Shown here in pieces: positions 52,950 to 60,818 of a stretch of DNA of 64,000 bases. A program made the position numbers and the translations under genes. The DNA is from Bacteroidia bacterium. Lineage in GTDB: Bacteria; Bacteroidota; Bacteroidia; Flavobacteriales_D; Sanyastnellaceae. A model generated the notes under the pieces. That model searched no databases. It saw nothing but the letters and a program-made list of their open reading frames with translations, and was not told where the DNA came from. The stretch's first letter is position 1; every line of letters begins with the position of its first letter. The DNA lies in contig JAUICJ010000012.1 of NCBI GenBank assembly GCA_030427925.1, positions 1-64,000 on the forward strand, written 5' to 3'.

Positions 52950-54128
52950 ATGTCGAAGACCGTTTACCTCATTTCCGCGGCCCGCACTCCCATGGGAAGC
53001 TTCCTCGGAGCCCTTTCAAGTGTGCCCGCTCCGCAGCTGGGAGCCACCGCTATCCGAGGCGCAATCGAGCGCGCTGGCTTGCCGGCGGAGGCGGTTGACG
53101 AAGTGTTCATGGGCAATGTGTTGCAGGCGGGGTTGGGACAAGCGCCCGCGCGCCAAGCTGCCCTCGGTGCCGGTTTGACGCACGAAGTACCCTGTACGAC
53201 GGTCAACAAGGTCTGTGCGAGCGGGATGAAGGCCATTGCGCTTGCCGCTTCTGCAATCGGCAACGGCGACGCACACGTGGTCATCGCAGGGGGCATGGAG
53301 AACATGAGCCAAGTTCCGCATTACTTGCACGCACGGAATGCGGTGAAATTGGGTCACGTCCAAGCGCAAGACGGCATGTTGCTCGATGGCCTGACCGACG
53401 TGTACAATTCCACTCACATGGGCAATTGCGCAGAATTGTGCGCCAAAGAGATGTCCTTCTCCCGCGAGGAACAGGATGCGTTTGCGATTGAAAGCTACCA
53501 GCGGGCTGCTGCAGCTTGGGACGGGGGGCGCTTTGACGAAGAAGTGGTTCCGGTGAGCGTGCCGCAGCGCAAAGGAGACCCCGTCATCGTGGATCGGGAC
53601 GAGGAATACACGAACGTCAAAATGGACAAGATTCCATCTTTGCGCCCCGCATTCGATAAAGCAGGAACCGTGACGGCTGCGAACGCCTCCACCTTGAACG
53701 ACGGAGCCAGCGCCTTGGTGCTCGCTTCCGAGGAGGCCGTGAAGCAGTATGGCTTGACTCCCATCGCCAAAATCGTGGCTGCAGCCGATGCCGCTCAAGC
53801 TCCGGAATGGTTCACGACCGCCCCCGCAAAAGCCCTTCCGAAGGCCTTGGCCAAGGCGGGCTGGTCGCGAGAGGACGTGGACTTGTGGGAACTCAATGAG
53901 GCGTTCTCCGTTGTGGGATTGGCGAACAACCAACTCCTCGGTTTGGACGCGGCGAAGGTGAACGTGAACGGCGGTGCCGTGGCGCTGGGGCATCCGCTCG
54001 GTTCGAGCGGTTCGCGCATCATCGTGACCCTGGTTCACGCCTTGAAGCAGCGGGGGTTGAAGCGGGGAGCGGCAGGCATTTGCAACGGCGGGGGTGGGGC
54101 TTCCGCCCTGTGCGTCGAATTGGTCTGA
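52950..54128 (+). CDS. Acetyl-CoA C-acetyltransferase (thiolase)
   Basis: A 392-residue biosynthetic-type thiolase that condenses two acetyl-CoA or acts in the last step of beta-oxidation. The nucleophilic Cys89 is in NKVCASGMKA, His348 in GGAVALGHPLG and the general-base Cys378 in GICNGGGGAS. Length is typical. A 3-hydroxyacyl-CoA dehydrogenase gene lies 0.8 kb downstream on the other strand, so acyl-CoA metabolism is probably grouped here. The longer frame upstream of 52950 was rejected. Confidence 0.96.
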   Translation: MSKTVYLISAARTPMGSFLGALSSVPAPQLGATAIRGAIERAGLPAEAVDEVFMGNVLQAGLGQAPARQAALGAGLTHEVPCTTVNKVCASGMKAIALAASAIGNGDAHVVIAGGMENMSQVPHYLHARNAVKLGHVQAQDGMLLDGLTDVYNSTHMGNCAELCAKEMSFSREEQDAFAIESYQRAAAAWDGGRFDEEVVPVSVPQRKGDPVIVDRDEEYTNVKMDKIPSLRPAFDKAGTVTAANASTLNDGASALVLASEEAVKQYGLTPIAKIVAAADAAQAPEWFTTAPAKALPKALAKAGWSREDVDLWELNEAFSVVGLANNQLLGLDAAKVNVNGGAVALGHPLGSSGSRIIVTLVHALKQRGLKRGAAGICNGGGGASALCVELV

Positions 54129-54131
54129 TCC

Positions 54132-54899
54132 GTGGAGAGGAGCCCGTTTCAGTTCGACATCGGAGCCACGGTTTACGCCGTGGCTCCGGTCATTCCAGTG
54201 CGTTCGGCGGCCTCGGATGCCTCGGAGCAAGTGACCCAATTGCTCATCGGAGAACGTTGTGAGGTGCTGGCCTTGGGGGAGCGGGATTGGGTTGAAGTTC
54301 GCGGGGTGCACGATGGCTACGCGGGGTGGTGCGACGCGAAGATGCTGACCGATCGGCAGTTCGAACCCAATCACTTGTTGCGTCCCGTGTTTTCACTTTG
54401 GCGTTGGCCGGACGGATCGGTTCGCTCGCTGCCGGCGGGGGCGTGGTTGGAGGAGACCGCAGAGGGGTGGAAGGCTCCGGATGGCGCGCGGGTGGAACCC
54501 GTGGAGGCGCCGATGGGCTCGGATTGGAGGGCGTGGCTCGGTGCGCCTTACTTGTGGGGCGGGCGAACGGCGGCGGGGGTGGATTGTTCGGGGTTCATGC
54601 AGGTGATGGCGCGTTTGGAGCGGCCCGAGGCGTTCGTGGACCGCGATGCGGCGGACCAAATGGCCCTCGGCACCGCCGTCCCATTCGCCGACCACCGAGC
54701 CGGCGATTGGGCGTTCTTCGCGAATTCGGCGGGCCGCATTGTCCACGTAGGGCTCATCACGGCACGCAACGAAATCGTCCACGCGGCGGGCCAGGTGCGA
54801 CGCGATCGGCTCACCGAGGCCGGCATCGAACGGGAACTTCCCGATGGAACGTGGCACCTCACCCACGTCCTCGCGGGCATCCGGCGTCACGCCTCCTGA
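54132..54899 (+). CDS. NlpC/P60 (C40) peptidase with SH3 domain
   Basis: A 255-residue protein with an N-terminal bacterial SH3-like domain (about 10-75) and a C-terminal NlpC/P60 domain. Catalytic Cys152 is in GVDCSGFMQV, His205 in RIVHVGLI and the third polar residue near His217. The family cuts gamma-D-Glu-diaminopimelate bonds in peptidoglycan peptides. No signal peptide is visible, so it may work on cytoplasmic recycling fragments. The start is GTG at 54132, 3 nt after the thiolase stop. Overlaps the next gene tail to tail by 13 nt. Confidence 0.9.
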   Translation: MERSPFQFDIGATVYAVAPVIPVRSAASDASEQVTQLLIGERCEVLALGERDWVEVRGVHDGYAGWCDAKMLTDRQFEPNHLLRPVFSLWRWPDGSVRSLPAGAWLEETAEGWKAPDGARVEPVEAPMGSDWRAWLGAPYLWGGRTAAGVDCSGFMQVMARLERPEAFVDRDAADQMALGTAVPFADHRAGDWAFFANSAGRIVHVGLITARNEIVHAAGQVRRDRLTEAGIERELPDGTWHLTHVLAGIRRHAS

Positions 54900-56074
54900 G
54901 CGGCGGCCTCCCGCAAGAGCGGGCAACACCGGTAGCGGTCTTCGCCATAGCGGTTGCTGAGGGCATCGAGGTCGGCTATGGTTTGGGCCAACCCCCGTTC
55001 CCGCCCCCAAGCAACGAGGCCTTTCGGGTAGTTCACGCCCCGCGTCATGGCCGTTTCGACATCGGCCTCAGAGCAGATGTTCATGTGCATGGCATCGAAG
55101 GCCTCGTTGATGAGCATGGCCAAGATGCGGTCTTGGATCAACTGGTGCAATTTCGGGTCGGCAACGGGCGCTGGTCGAACGGCCCCTTCCCGGTAGTCGT
55201 AGTAGCCACGCCCTGTTTTGCGGCCGAGCCAATGGGCTTCGGCGTGGCGTTTTTGGACCAGCGAAGGCCGGTACCGCGGATCGAAATACATGGCAGCAAA
55301 AACCGACTCCGTCACCGCGTAATTCACGTCATTGCCGATGAAATCCATCAACTCGAACGGCCCCATTCGGAACCCGACCGAGCGCATGGCTTCGTCCACG
55401 GTGGCCATGTCCGCGATGCCCTCTTCGACCATCCGCAAGGCCTCGCCATAAAACGGCCTCGCCACCCGATTCACGATGAAACCGGGCGTGTCCTTCGCCA
55501 GCGCAGGGGATTTGCCCCAACGGGCCATCAGCTCGAAGCAAGCCGCATCCAATCCAGGCTCCGTCTGCAACGCGGGAATCACCTCGACCAACGGCATCAG
55601 CGGCGCCGGATTGAAAAAATGCAGCCCCACCATCCGCTCGGGAGCTTCCAGCGCACGGGCAATGGCCGTTACGGAAAGGGACGATGTATTCGTCGCCAGC
55701 ACAGCATCGGGCCCCACCACCGACTCCACTTCGGCGAACACCGACTGCTTCACGTCCAACCGCTCCACAATGGCCTCAATGACCAAATCACACGGCGCCA
55801 GCGCCGCCATGGACGTGCTGCGCACCACCCGACCTTGAAGGGCATCTGCTTCGTCCGCAGTCATGCGTCCTTTTTCCACCAGCCGGTCCATGACCTTTTT
55901 GAGGGCGGTCGCGCTGCGATCGAGGGCCGCTTCGTCGAGGTCGATCAACAGCACGTGGTGGCCAGCGGCGGCAGCGACCTGGGCGATGCCCGAGCCCATC
56001 GCTCCCGAGCCGATGACCCCGACCGTGCCCGGAGTCACGCGGAGGCGTTCAATGGTGGTGGAGAATGCGTTCAT
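54887..56074 (-). CDS. 3-hydroxyacyl-CoA dehydrogenase
   Basis: A 395-residue NAD-dependent enzyme. The Rossmann motif GSGAMG is at 22-27 (VGVIGSGAMGSGIAQVAA), with the 3HCDH signature TPGFIVNRVARPFYGEALRM in the middle domain. Two C-terminal helical domains are present, the second with MLINEAFDAMHMNICSEADVETAMTRGVNYPKG, as in PaaH/PaaC-type enzymes acting in beta-oxidation or phenylacetate catabolism. Start at 56074 chosen because the longer frame crosses the divergent gene; a GAACTTTG box is 6 nt upstream. Confidence 0.94.
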   Translation of the reverse strand: MNAFSTTIERLRVTPGTVGVIGSGAMGSGIAQVAAAAGHHVLLIDLDEAALDRSATALKKVMDRLVEKGRMTADEADALQGRVVRSTSMAALAPCDLVIEAIVERLDVKQSVFAEVESVVGPDAVLATNTSSLSVTAIARALEAPERMVGLHFFNPAPLMPLVEVIPALQTEPGLDAACFELMARWGKSPALAKDTPGFIVNRVARPFYGEALRMVEEGIADMATVDEAMRSVGFRMGPFELMDFIGNDVNYAVTESVFAAMYFDPRYRPSLVQKRHAEAHWLGRKTGRGYYDYREGAVRPAPVADPKLHQLIQDRILAMLINEAFDAMHMNICSEADVETAMTRGVNYPKGLVAWGRERGLAQTIADLDALSNRYGEDRYRCCPLLREAAAQEA

Positions 56075-56101
56075 GGAGCGCAAAGTTCCGATATTCGGCG
56101 C

Positions 56102-56434
56102 ATGAAAACGTATTATGACCCCAAAGACCTGAAGCGGTTTGGAAAAATTGCGGAGTGGGATGGCCCGTTGGCGGAGAAGTTTTTTGCTTGGTACGGTGAG
56201 GTGTTCGAAGAAGGGGCGTTGACCGCTCGGGAGAAGGCGCTCATTGCGTTGGGGGTGGCGCACGCGATCCAGTGTCCGTATTGCATTGATGCGTACACGC
56301 AAGAGTTGGTGGGCATGGGCGAATCGAAGGAGGGCATGATGGAGGCGGTTCACGTTGCGGGCGCCATTCGCGGAGGAGCTTCGCTGGTGCACGGGGTTCA
56401 AATGATGGGCAAGGCGGACCAAATGTCCATGTGA
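56102..56434 (+). CDS. Carboxymuconolactone decarboxylase (CMD) family protein, arsenosugar-cluster type
   Basis: A 110-residue AhpD/CMD-like protein with the redox pair CPYC (Cys58, Cys61) in HAIQCPYCIDAYTQEL. Family members are thiol peroxidases or small redox helpers; the version found next to ArsS is annotated in databases as arsenosugar-associated peroxidase-like. The C-terminal GASLVHGVQMMGKADQMSM is typical of that group. Translationally coupled to the following radical SAM gene. What it reduces is unknown. Confidence 0.88.
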   Translation: MKTYYDPKDLKRFGKIAEWDGPLAEKFFAWYGEVFEEGALTAREKALIALGVAHAIQCPYCIDAYTQELVGMGESKEGMMEAVHVAGAIRGGASLVHGVQMMGKADQMSM

Positions 56435-56436
56435 CC

Positions 56437-57501
56437 ATGGCCTCGTTGCCCCACAAATCCCTGCGCGCTCGGGGAGGCGAACTCGCTGCCCCAGCCGCTC
56501 AATTCAAGACCCTGAACGCGGCCGGATTCGCAACCGGTGAATGGCCGGCGTTCAGTGCCATGCTGGAGCGCCACGGTTTGGCGCCCCTCCGTCCGAAGTC
56601 CATCGAGATCTTCCAAATCAACGTGGGGTACGTGTGCAATCAGGTCTGCGCCCATTGCCACGTGGATGCAGGGCCCGACCGACGCGAACAAATGTCCTCC
56701 GAACTCCTCGCGCTCGTCGAGGAGGCGTTGGGTGCAAGCGGTGCTTCCACCTTGGACATCACGGGCGGCGCGCCGGAAATGCACCCGGAATTTCGCGCCT
56801 TCGTGGAGCGGGTGCGCGCGCGTTATCCCGAACTGGAAATCATCGTGCGCTCGAACTTGACCATCTTGGAGGCGCATGCGAAGTACCGGGACTTGCCCGA
56901 GTTCTTCGCTGCGCAGCGGGTGCGGGTGGTGAGCAGCTTGCCATTTTTTCGAGCGGACCGAACCGATCGGCAGCGCGGCGAGGGCGTGTTCGAGTCGAGC
57001 TTGCGGGCGTTGCGGCGCTTGACGGAAGTCGGGTATGGGCGCGAGGAGGAATTGGTGTTGGATTTGGTCCACAACCCGGCGGGCGCCTTTTTGCCCAACC
57101 ACATGGAAGCGCTCGAGGCGAATTACCGCGAAACGCTTGCAGCGGAATCCATTGCATTCAACCAACTCATCGCCATTGCGAACATGCCCATCGCTCGCTA
57201 CCTCGATTACCTCGAAGCGAGTGGCAACCTCGAAGATTACCTGGAGGTGCTGGTGGACGGCTTCAATCCTGCGGCAGCGCGTGGGGTGATGTGCACGAAT
57301 ACCCTGAGCGTGGGGTGGGACGGTCGGCTGTTCGACTGCGATTTTAACCAAATGCTGGAGCTGCCCCTTGCGGGGCCCGTTCGCCGCTTGCAAGACGTGG
57401 AGGATTGGGCTGCGTTGAATGATCGCAACGTGGTCGTGGCGAACCACTGCTACGGATGCACGGCAGGGGCAGGGTCGAGCTGCCAAGGCGCTACCGCATG
57501 A
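56437..57501 (+). CDS. arsS: Arsenosugar biosynthesis radical SAM protein ArsS
   Basis: A 354-residue radical SAM enzyme. The 4Fe-4S site is CNQVCAHC (Cys67, Cys71, Cys74; CX3CX2C), followed by DITGGAPEMHPEF. The C-terminal DUF3641-like region carries more cysteines (ARGVMCTNTLSVGWDGRLFDCDFNQML and HCYGCTAGAGSSCQG) likely binding an auxiliary cluster. In arsenosugar formation ArsS joins a 5'-deoxyadenosyl group to a dimethylarsenic species. The start is ATG 56437 or GTG 56431; the latter overlaps the upstream stop. ATGA overlap with the next gene. Confidence 0.9.
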   Translation: MASLPHKSLRARGGELAAPAAQFKTLNAAGFATGEWPAFSAMLERHGLAPLRPKSIEIFQINVGYVCNQVCAHCHVDAGPDRREQMSSELLALVEEALGASGASTLDITGGAPEMHPEFRAFVERVRARYPELEIIVRSNLTILEAHAKYRDLPEFFAAQRVRVVSSLPFFRADRTDRQRGEGVFESSLRALRRLTEVGYGREEELVLDLVHNPAGAFLPNHMEALEANYRETLAAESIAFNQLIAIANMPIARYLDYLEASGNLEDYLEVLVDGFNPAAARGVMCTNTLSVGWDGRLFDCDFNQMLELPLAGPVRRLQDVEDWAALNDRNVVVANHCYGCTAGAGSSCQGATA

Positions 57502-58082
57502 GGGAGCGCGCCCTGTTGGTCTTCGCCAAACGGATGGCTCGGGGGCACGTGAAGACCCGATTGGAACGAACGTTGGGCAAGGATGGGGCGCTGGCTGCCT
57601 ACCGGCAATTGGTGGAGGCGGTGAGCGGCTGGCGGGGGTACGGGGAATGGGAGGCCATTTGGTGCCTTACGGGACCGGGCGAATGGGACTGGGAGGGGAC
57701 ACAGTGGGAGCAAGTGGAGGGCGATTTGGGGGAACGGATGGAGGCGGCAGTTGATGCGGCGTTTTCCGCGGGTGCGAGCCGAGTGGTGGTGGTGGGGACG
57801 GACGTGCCGGATTTGAACGCGGCCACCGTGGAGCGCATGTTTGAGCGCTTGGCGGAAGGGGCCGATGTGGTGACGGTTCCGGTGCGCGATGGAGGTTATG
57901 GGGCCGTCGGCCTCCGCGCGCGGCCGCGCGGGTGGTTCCAGGGGCGTGCTTGGAGCCACGGGCGCGTTCATGAAGAAGCGGTGGTGCGGTCTGCCGAGTG
58001 GGGAATGCGGTTTTGTGCCTTACCTTGCCTATTCGACGTGGATGAGCCCGAGGATTGGGCCGAGTGGACGGCGCGTCGGTAG
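57498..58082 (+). CDS. TIGR04282 family glycosyltransferase (arsenosugar type)
   Basis: A 194-residue CofC/GT-A-like nucleotidyl or glycosyl transferase: ALLVFAKRMARGHVKTRLERTLG at the N-terminus, VVVVGTDVPDLNAATVERMFE with the conserved Asp pair, and a DGGYGAVGLR block. Members of this TIGRFAM are encoded beside ArsS and are proposed to modify the ribose-arsenic product. It starts at ATGA overlapping the arsS stop. Nucleotide donor and acceptor unknown. Confidence 0.88.
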   Translation: MRERALLVFAKRMARGHVKTRLERTLGKDGALAAYRQLVEAVSGWRGYGEWEAIWCLTGPGEWDWEGTQWEQVEGDLGERMEAAVDAAFSAGASRVVVVGTDVPDLNAATVERMFERLAEGADVVTVPVRDGGYGAVGLRARPRGWFQGRAWSHGRVHEEAVVRSAEWGMRFCALPCLFDVDEPEDWAEWTARR

Positions 58083-58103
58083 ATTGGATTCAATAGCAAG
58101 CAT

Positions 58104-58943
58104 ATGAACGATGTGATGGAGACCTTAAATGAGGTCGTGGAATACCTGCAAGAGCGGGGGGTGGGGCAAGTGGATTGTGGGGTGATTTTGGGAACAGGGC
58201 TTGGGGATTTGGCCTCGAAAATTGAAGTGGAGAAGGAGTGGAGTTATAACCAAATCCCGCACCTTCCTGTGGCCACCGTCGAATTCCATTTCGGCCGGCT
58301 CCTGTATGGAAGGTTGGGGGGGAAGTGGGTTTTGGCCTGGCAAGGACGCTTCCACTATTACGAGGGCTACACGATGGAACAGGTGGTGATGCCGGTTCGG
58401 ATTACGCGCTTGCTCGGAGGACGGGCAATGCTCATTTCGAATGCGGCTGGGGCCTTGAATCCGGAGCACGACCTCGGGGATTTGATGTGCATCGAGGACC
58501 ACATCAACCTGCAACCCGATAACCCGCTCCGCGGTCCCAACGTGAATGAATTGGGGAGCCGCTTTCCCGACCTATACCGGGCTTATCACCCGGGCTTGCG
58601 AGCCGCCCTGCACCGAATTGCTGGAGCTCAAGGCACCACCCTGCGCGCGGGAATTTATGCGAGCGTGGCGGGGCCGCACTTGGAAACGCCTGCGGAATAC
58701 CGCTACTTGCGGACCATCGGGGCCGATGCGGTGGGCATGAGCACGGCACCGGAAGTCATCGCTTGCGCCCACATGGGCATGCCCTGTGCCGCCATCAGCG
58801 TGCTCACGGATGCGTGCGACCCGGATCGTCTGGCGCCTGTGGTCATTGAAGAGATCCTGGCCACCGCCCAGAAATCCGAAGGAGCGCTGTCCCGCTTGTT
58901 CGAGCAGCTCATTGTGGAACTGGACGAGGCGCTGGTTGCCTGA
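58104..58943 (+). CDS. Purine nucleoside phosphorylase (class I, trimeric type)
   Basis: A 279-residue enzyme splitting purine nucleosides with phosphate. Motifs: GVILGTGLGDLA (phosphate loop), HYYEGY, ISNAAGALNP, GPHLETPAEYR, ADAVGMSTAPEV. At the base-binding position it has Thr-Asp (Asp236 in ISVLTDACD), while 6-oxopurine PNPs carry Asn and 5'-methylthioadenosine phosphorylases Asp, so adenine-type nucleosides are plausible. It follows the arsenosugar genes after 21 nt in the same direction, and could remove adenine from 5'-deoxy-5'-arsinoyl-adenosine. General purine salvage remains possible. Confidence 0.9.
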   Translation: MNDVMETLNEVVEYLQERGVGQVDCGVILGTGLGDLASKIEVEKEWSYNQIPHLPVATVEFHFGRLLYGRLGGKWVLAWQGRFHYYEGYTMEQVVMPVRITRLLGGRAMLISNAAGALNPEHDLGDLMCIEDHINLQPDNPLRGPNVNELGSRFPDLYRAYHPGLRAALHRIAGAQGTTLRAGIYASVAGPHLETPAEYRYLRTIGADAVGMSTAPEVIACAHMGMPCAAISVLTDACDPDRLAPVVIEEILATAQKSEGALSRLFEQLIVELDEALVA

Positions 58944-59019
58944 CCGCCGTTCACAAATTCCCGGCGTGCGCGGGTGAATTGGATTCGGTTGGCGATGAAT
59001 TGGGGATTTCTTTCGATGC

Positions 59020-59487
59020 ATGAATGGAATCCAAACGAGCGCACGGGAAACGTGCATGATGTGTGACGCTCCCTTGTCGGGGCGAAAGGACAAGCGATTT
59101 TGCGATGATGTGTGCCGGGTGCGGCATCACCGAACGGGCGTGCAGCGAGTGCTCCATGATGTGGACCGCGTGTTGCATCGCAACCGTTCGTTGCTCCGAC
59201 GCATCCGGGCTGATGCCGCGTGGTGTTCCGGGGATCCGGCCGGTTGCTTCATGTGGTTGCGCAGAGCGGGGTACGACTTCAACTTCCACACGCACGTCGC
59301 GGGACTCCACGATGGTCGGCTCGCCGTGATGTGTTACGAGGAGGGGTTCGTTGTGGAGGAGAATGGAGTACAGGTGTTGGACCGTCCGATGATCCAACAG
59401 CCTTGGATGGAACAGTCCGTTGCCGAACCTGCAGCGGTGTGGTGCGATTTGAAGCGCTTGCTGAAGGGCAGCGCTTCGAGGCGTTAG
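59020..59487 (+). CDS. Zinc-ribbon hypothetical protein
   Basis: A 155-residue protein with an N-terminal CMMC...FCDDVC metal site (CX2C then CX3C) in the common Bacteroidota pattern CxxCxxPLxGRxDKRFCxxxCR. The middle is basic and helical (RVLHDVDRVLHRNRSLLRRI), and the rest is a small beta-rich domain. Function unknown; nucleic-acid binding is plausible. An in-frame ATG at 59056 is a possible later start. The TAG stop shares TTAG with the convergent helicase gene. Confidence 0.75.
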   Translation: MNGIQTSARETCMMCDAPLSGRKDKRFCDDVCRVRHHRTGVQRVLHDVDRVLHRNRSLLRRIRADAAWCSGDPAGCFMWLRRAGYDFNFHTHVAGLHDGRLAVMCYEEGFVVEENGVQVLDRPMIQQPWMEQSVAEPAAVWCDLKRLLKGSASRR

Positions 59488-60785
59488 CCGCGCTTGGGCT
59501 TTGGAGGGCGGTTGCCCTTCTTTGCGGGGCGGTTGGCTTTCGCGGATTTTTTCTTCTTCTCGTGAAAGGCGCCTTTGTAATTCGGATCCCGCTTGCGCAT
59601 TTCACCATCGATGGTGCGCGCTTGCGCTTGTTTTTCCCAACGTGGCGTTTCCTCAATGGGCAGTCCAGCCGGAAGTTCGAGGAGGTCGATGGGGGTTTGG
59701 GTCAATTCCACGATGCGTTCCAGGGCATAACCTTCGGACGGATCTACGAGCGTGATGGCCACGCCATCGCGAAAGGCGCGCCCCGTGCGTCCGATGCGGT
59801 GAACGTAATCGTGCGGGTCGCGGGGGACGCTGAAATTGATGACCACCGAAGTCTCCGGCACGTCGATGCCGCGGCTTGCTACATCGGTGCTGACGAGGCA
59901 GCGAATGGAGCCGTCGCGGAACAATTCCATGGCGTTGATGCGGCTGTTTTGGCCTTTGTTGCTGTGGATGGTGCGAACACTCGATCTCAACGATTCGTCC
60001 AAAGCGCGCCCGATGAGTTCCGCTTGGTCCTTTTCGCGAACAAACACCATCACACGGGCCTCGGGGAATTGCTCCGTCAGGAGGTGCTTGAGGTAATGCA
60101 GCTTGGTGTTGACATTGGGCAGGGCCGCTTGGAATTGCTTAACCGTCGCGACGGGCGTGGACTCCGGTGTGGCTTCGACGCGCGTGGGCCAAAGCAAGAA
60201 CTCATCTGCCAGTCGCTGCACCCGCTCGGGAAAGGTGGCGGAAAAAAGCAGGTTTTGGCGCTTGCTTGGAATCAACTCTTGAACCAACCGAAGTTGTGGC
60301 ATGAAGCCCATGTCCATCATGCGATCGGCTTCATCGAGGATGACCGTGGTGATTTTCTTTGGATTGAACCCTCCGCGTTGATAGATTTCAAGGAAGCGAC
60401 CGGGCGTGGCAATCAGCAGGTCTTGTCCTGCTTGAGCAGCTGCCAATTGGTCTTGGTATCCGATTCCTCCATAGAGCGCAAGGCACCGGAGTTCCGTGTA
60501 CCGCGCGAAATTCACGGCTTCTTGGTGGATCTGAAGGACCAGTTCCTTCGTCGGGGCCAACACGACCGCCCGGGGGTCCAGGCCTTGCGGAAATTTGAGC
60601 TTTTGCAACGTGGGCAACAAGAAGGCAGCGGTTTTTCCGGTTCCAGTTTGGGCAATCCCGATGACGTCTTGGCCCGAACGAATCGGGGGAATCGCCCGTT
60701 CCTGAATGGGGCTGGGCCGTTCGTATCCCGCGTCTTCGGTGGCGCGAATGAACTGTCGCGTCAGTTTGAGCTCCTCAAAGGTCAT
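59484..60785 (-). CDS. DEAD-box ATP-dependent RNA helicase (RhlE-like)
   Basis: A 433-residue RNA helicase. Q motif region YERPSPIQERAIPPI, Walker A AQTGTGKT (45-52), VILDEADRM (motif II), SATFPERVQ (motif III), then the second RecA domain with FVREKDQAELIG, STDVASRGIDVPE and HRIGRTGRA. The ~45-residue C-terminal tail is rich in Lys/Arg/Pro. It remodels RNA or ribosome intermediates. TACTTTTG box 4 nt upstream on the minus strand. Confidence 0.95.
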   Translation of the reverse strand: MTFEELKLTRQFIRATEDAGYERPSPIQERAIPPIRSGQDVIGIAQTGTGKTAAFLLPTLQKLKFPQGLDPRAVVLAPTKELVLQIHQEAVNFARYTELRCLALYGGIGYQDQLAAAQAGQDLLIATPGRFLEIYQRGGFNPKKITTVILDEADRMMDMGFMPQLRLVQELIPSKRQNLLFSATFPERVQRLADEFLLWPTRVEATPESTPVATVKQFQAALPNVNTKLHYLKHLLTEQFPEARVMVFVREKDQAELIGRALDESLRSSVRTIHSNKGQNSRINAMELFRDGSIRCLVSTDVASRGIDVPETSVVINFSVPRDPHDYVHRIGRTGRAFRDGVAITLVDPSEGYALERIVELTQTPIDLLELPAGLPIEETPRWEKQAQARTIDGEMRKRDPNYKGAFHEKKKKSAKANRPAKKGNRPPKPKRG

Positions 60786-60789
60786 GGGA

Positions 60790-60797
60790 CAAAAGTA
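60790..60797 (-). promoter_or_regulatory. -7 box TACTTTTG just before DEAD-box helicase gene
   Basis: Exact TAnnTTTG match on the minus strand, 4 nt before the ATG at 60785. Confidence 0.5.
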
Positions 60798-60804
60798 GGT
60801 GGGT

Positions 60805-60812
60805 TATCTTGC
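60805..60812 (+). promoter_or_regulatory. Box TATCTTGC before acyltransferase gene
   Basis: TAnnTTGC variant on the plus strand, 6 nt before the ATG at 60819; nearly back to back with the helicase box. Confidence 0.4.
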
Positions 60813-60818
60813 GCCCCG

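Noticed and set aside
53016-54374. 452-codon minus-strand open frame
   Set aside because: Antisense of the thiolase; no recognisable domain.
54326-56101. Open frame upstream of the CMD gene (part of a 702-codon frame)
   Set aside because: Lies out of frame with the NlpC gene and antisense to the 3-hydroxyacyl-CoA dehydrogenase; only the last 110 codons correspond to the CMD protein.
59220-60818. Long plus-strand open frame continuous with the acyltransferase, giving a 917-residue protein
   Set aside because: This part runs antisense through the DEAD-box helicase and zinc-ribbon genes, lacks any domain, and the family N-terminus begins at 60819.
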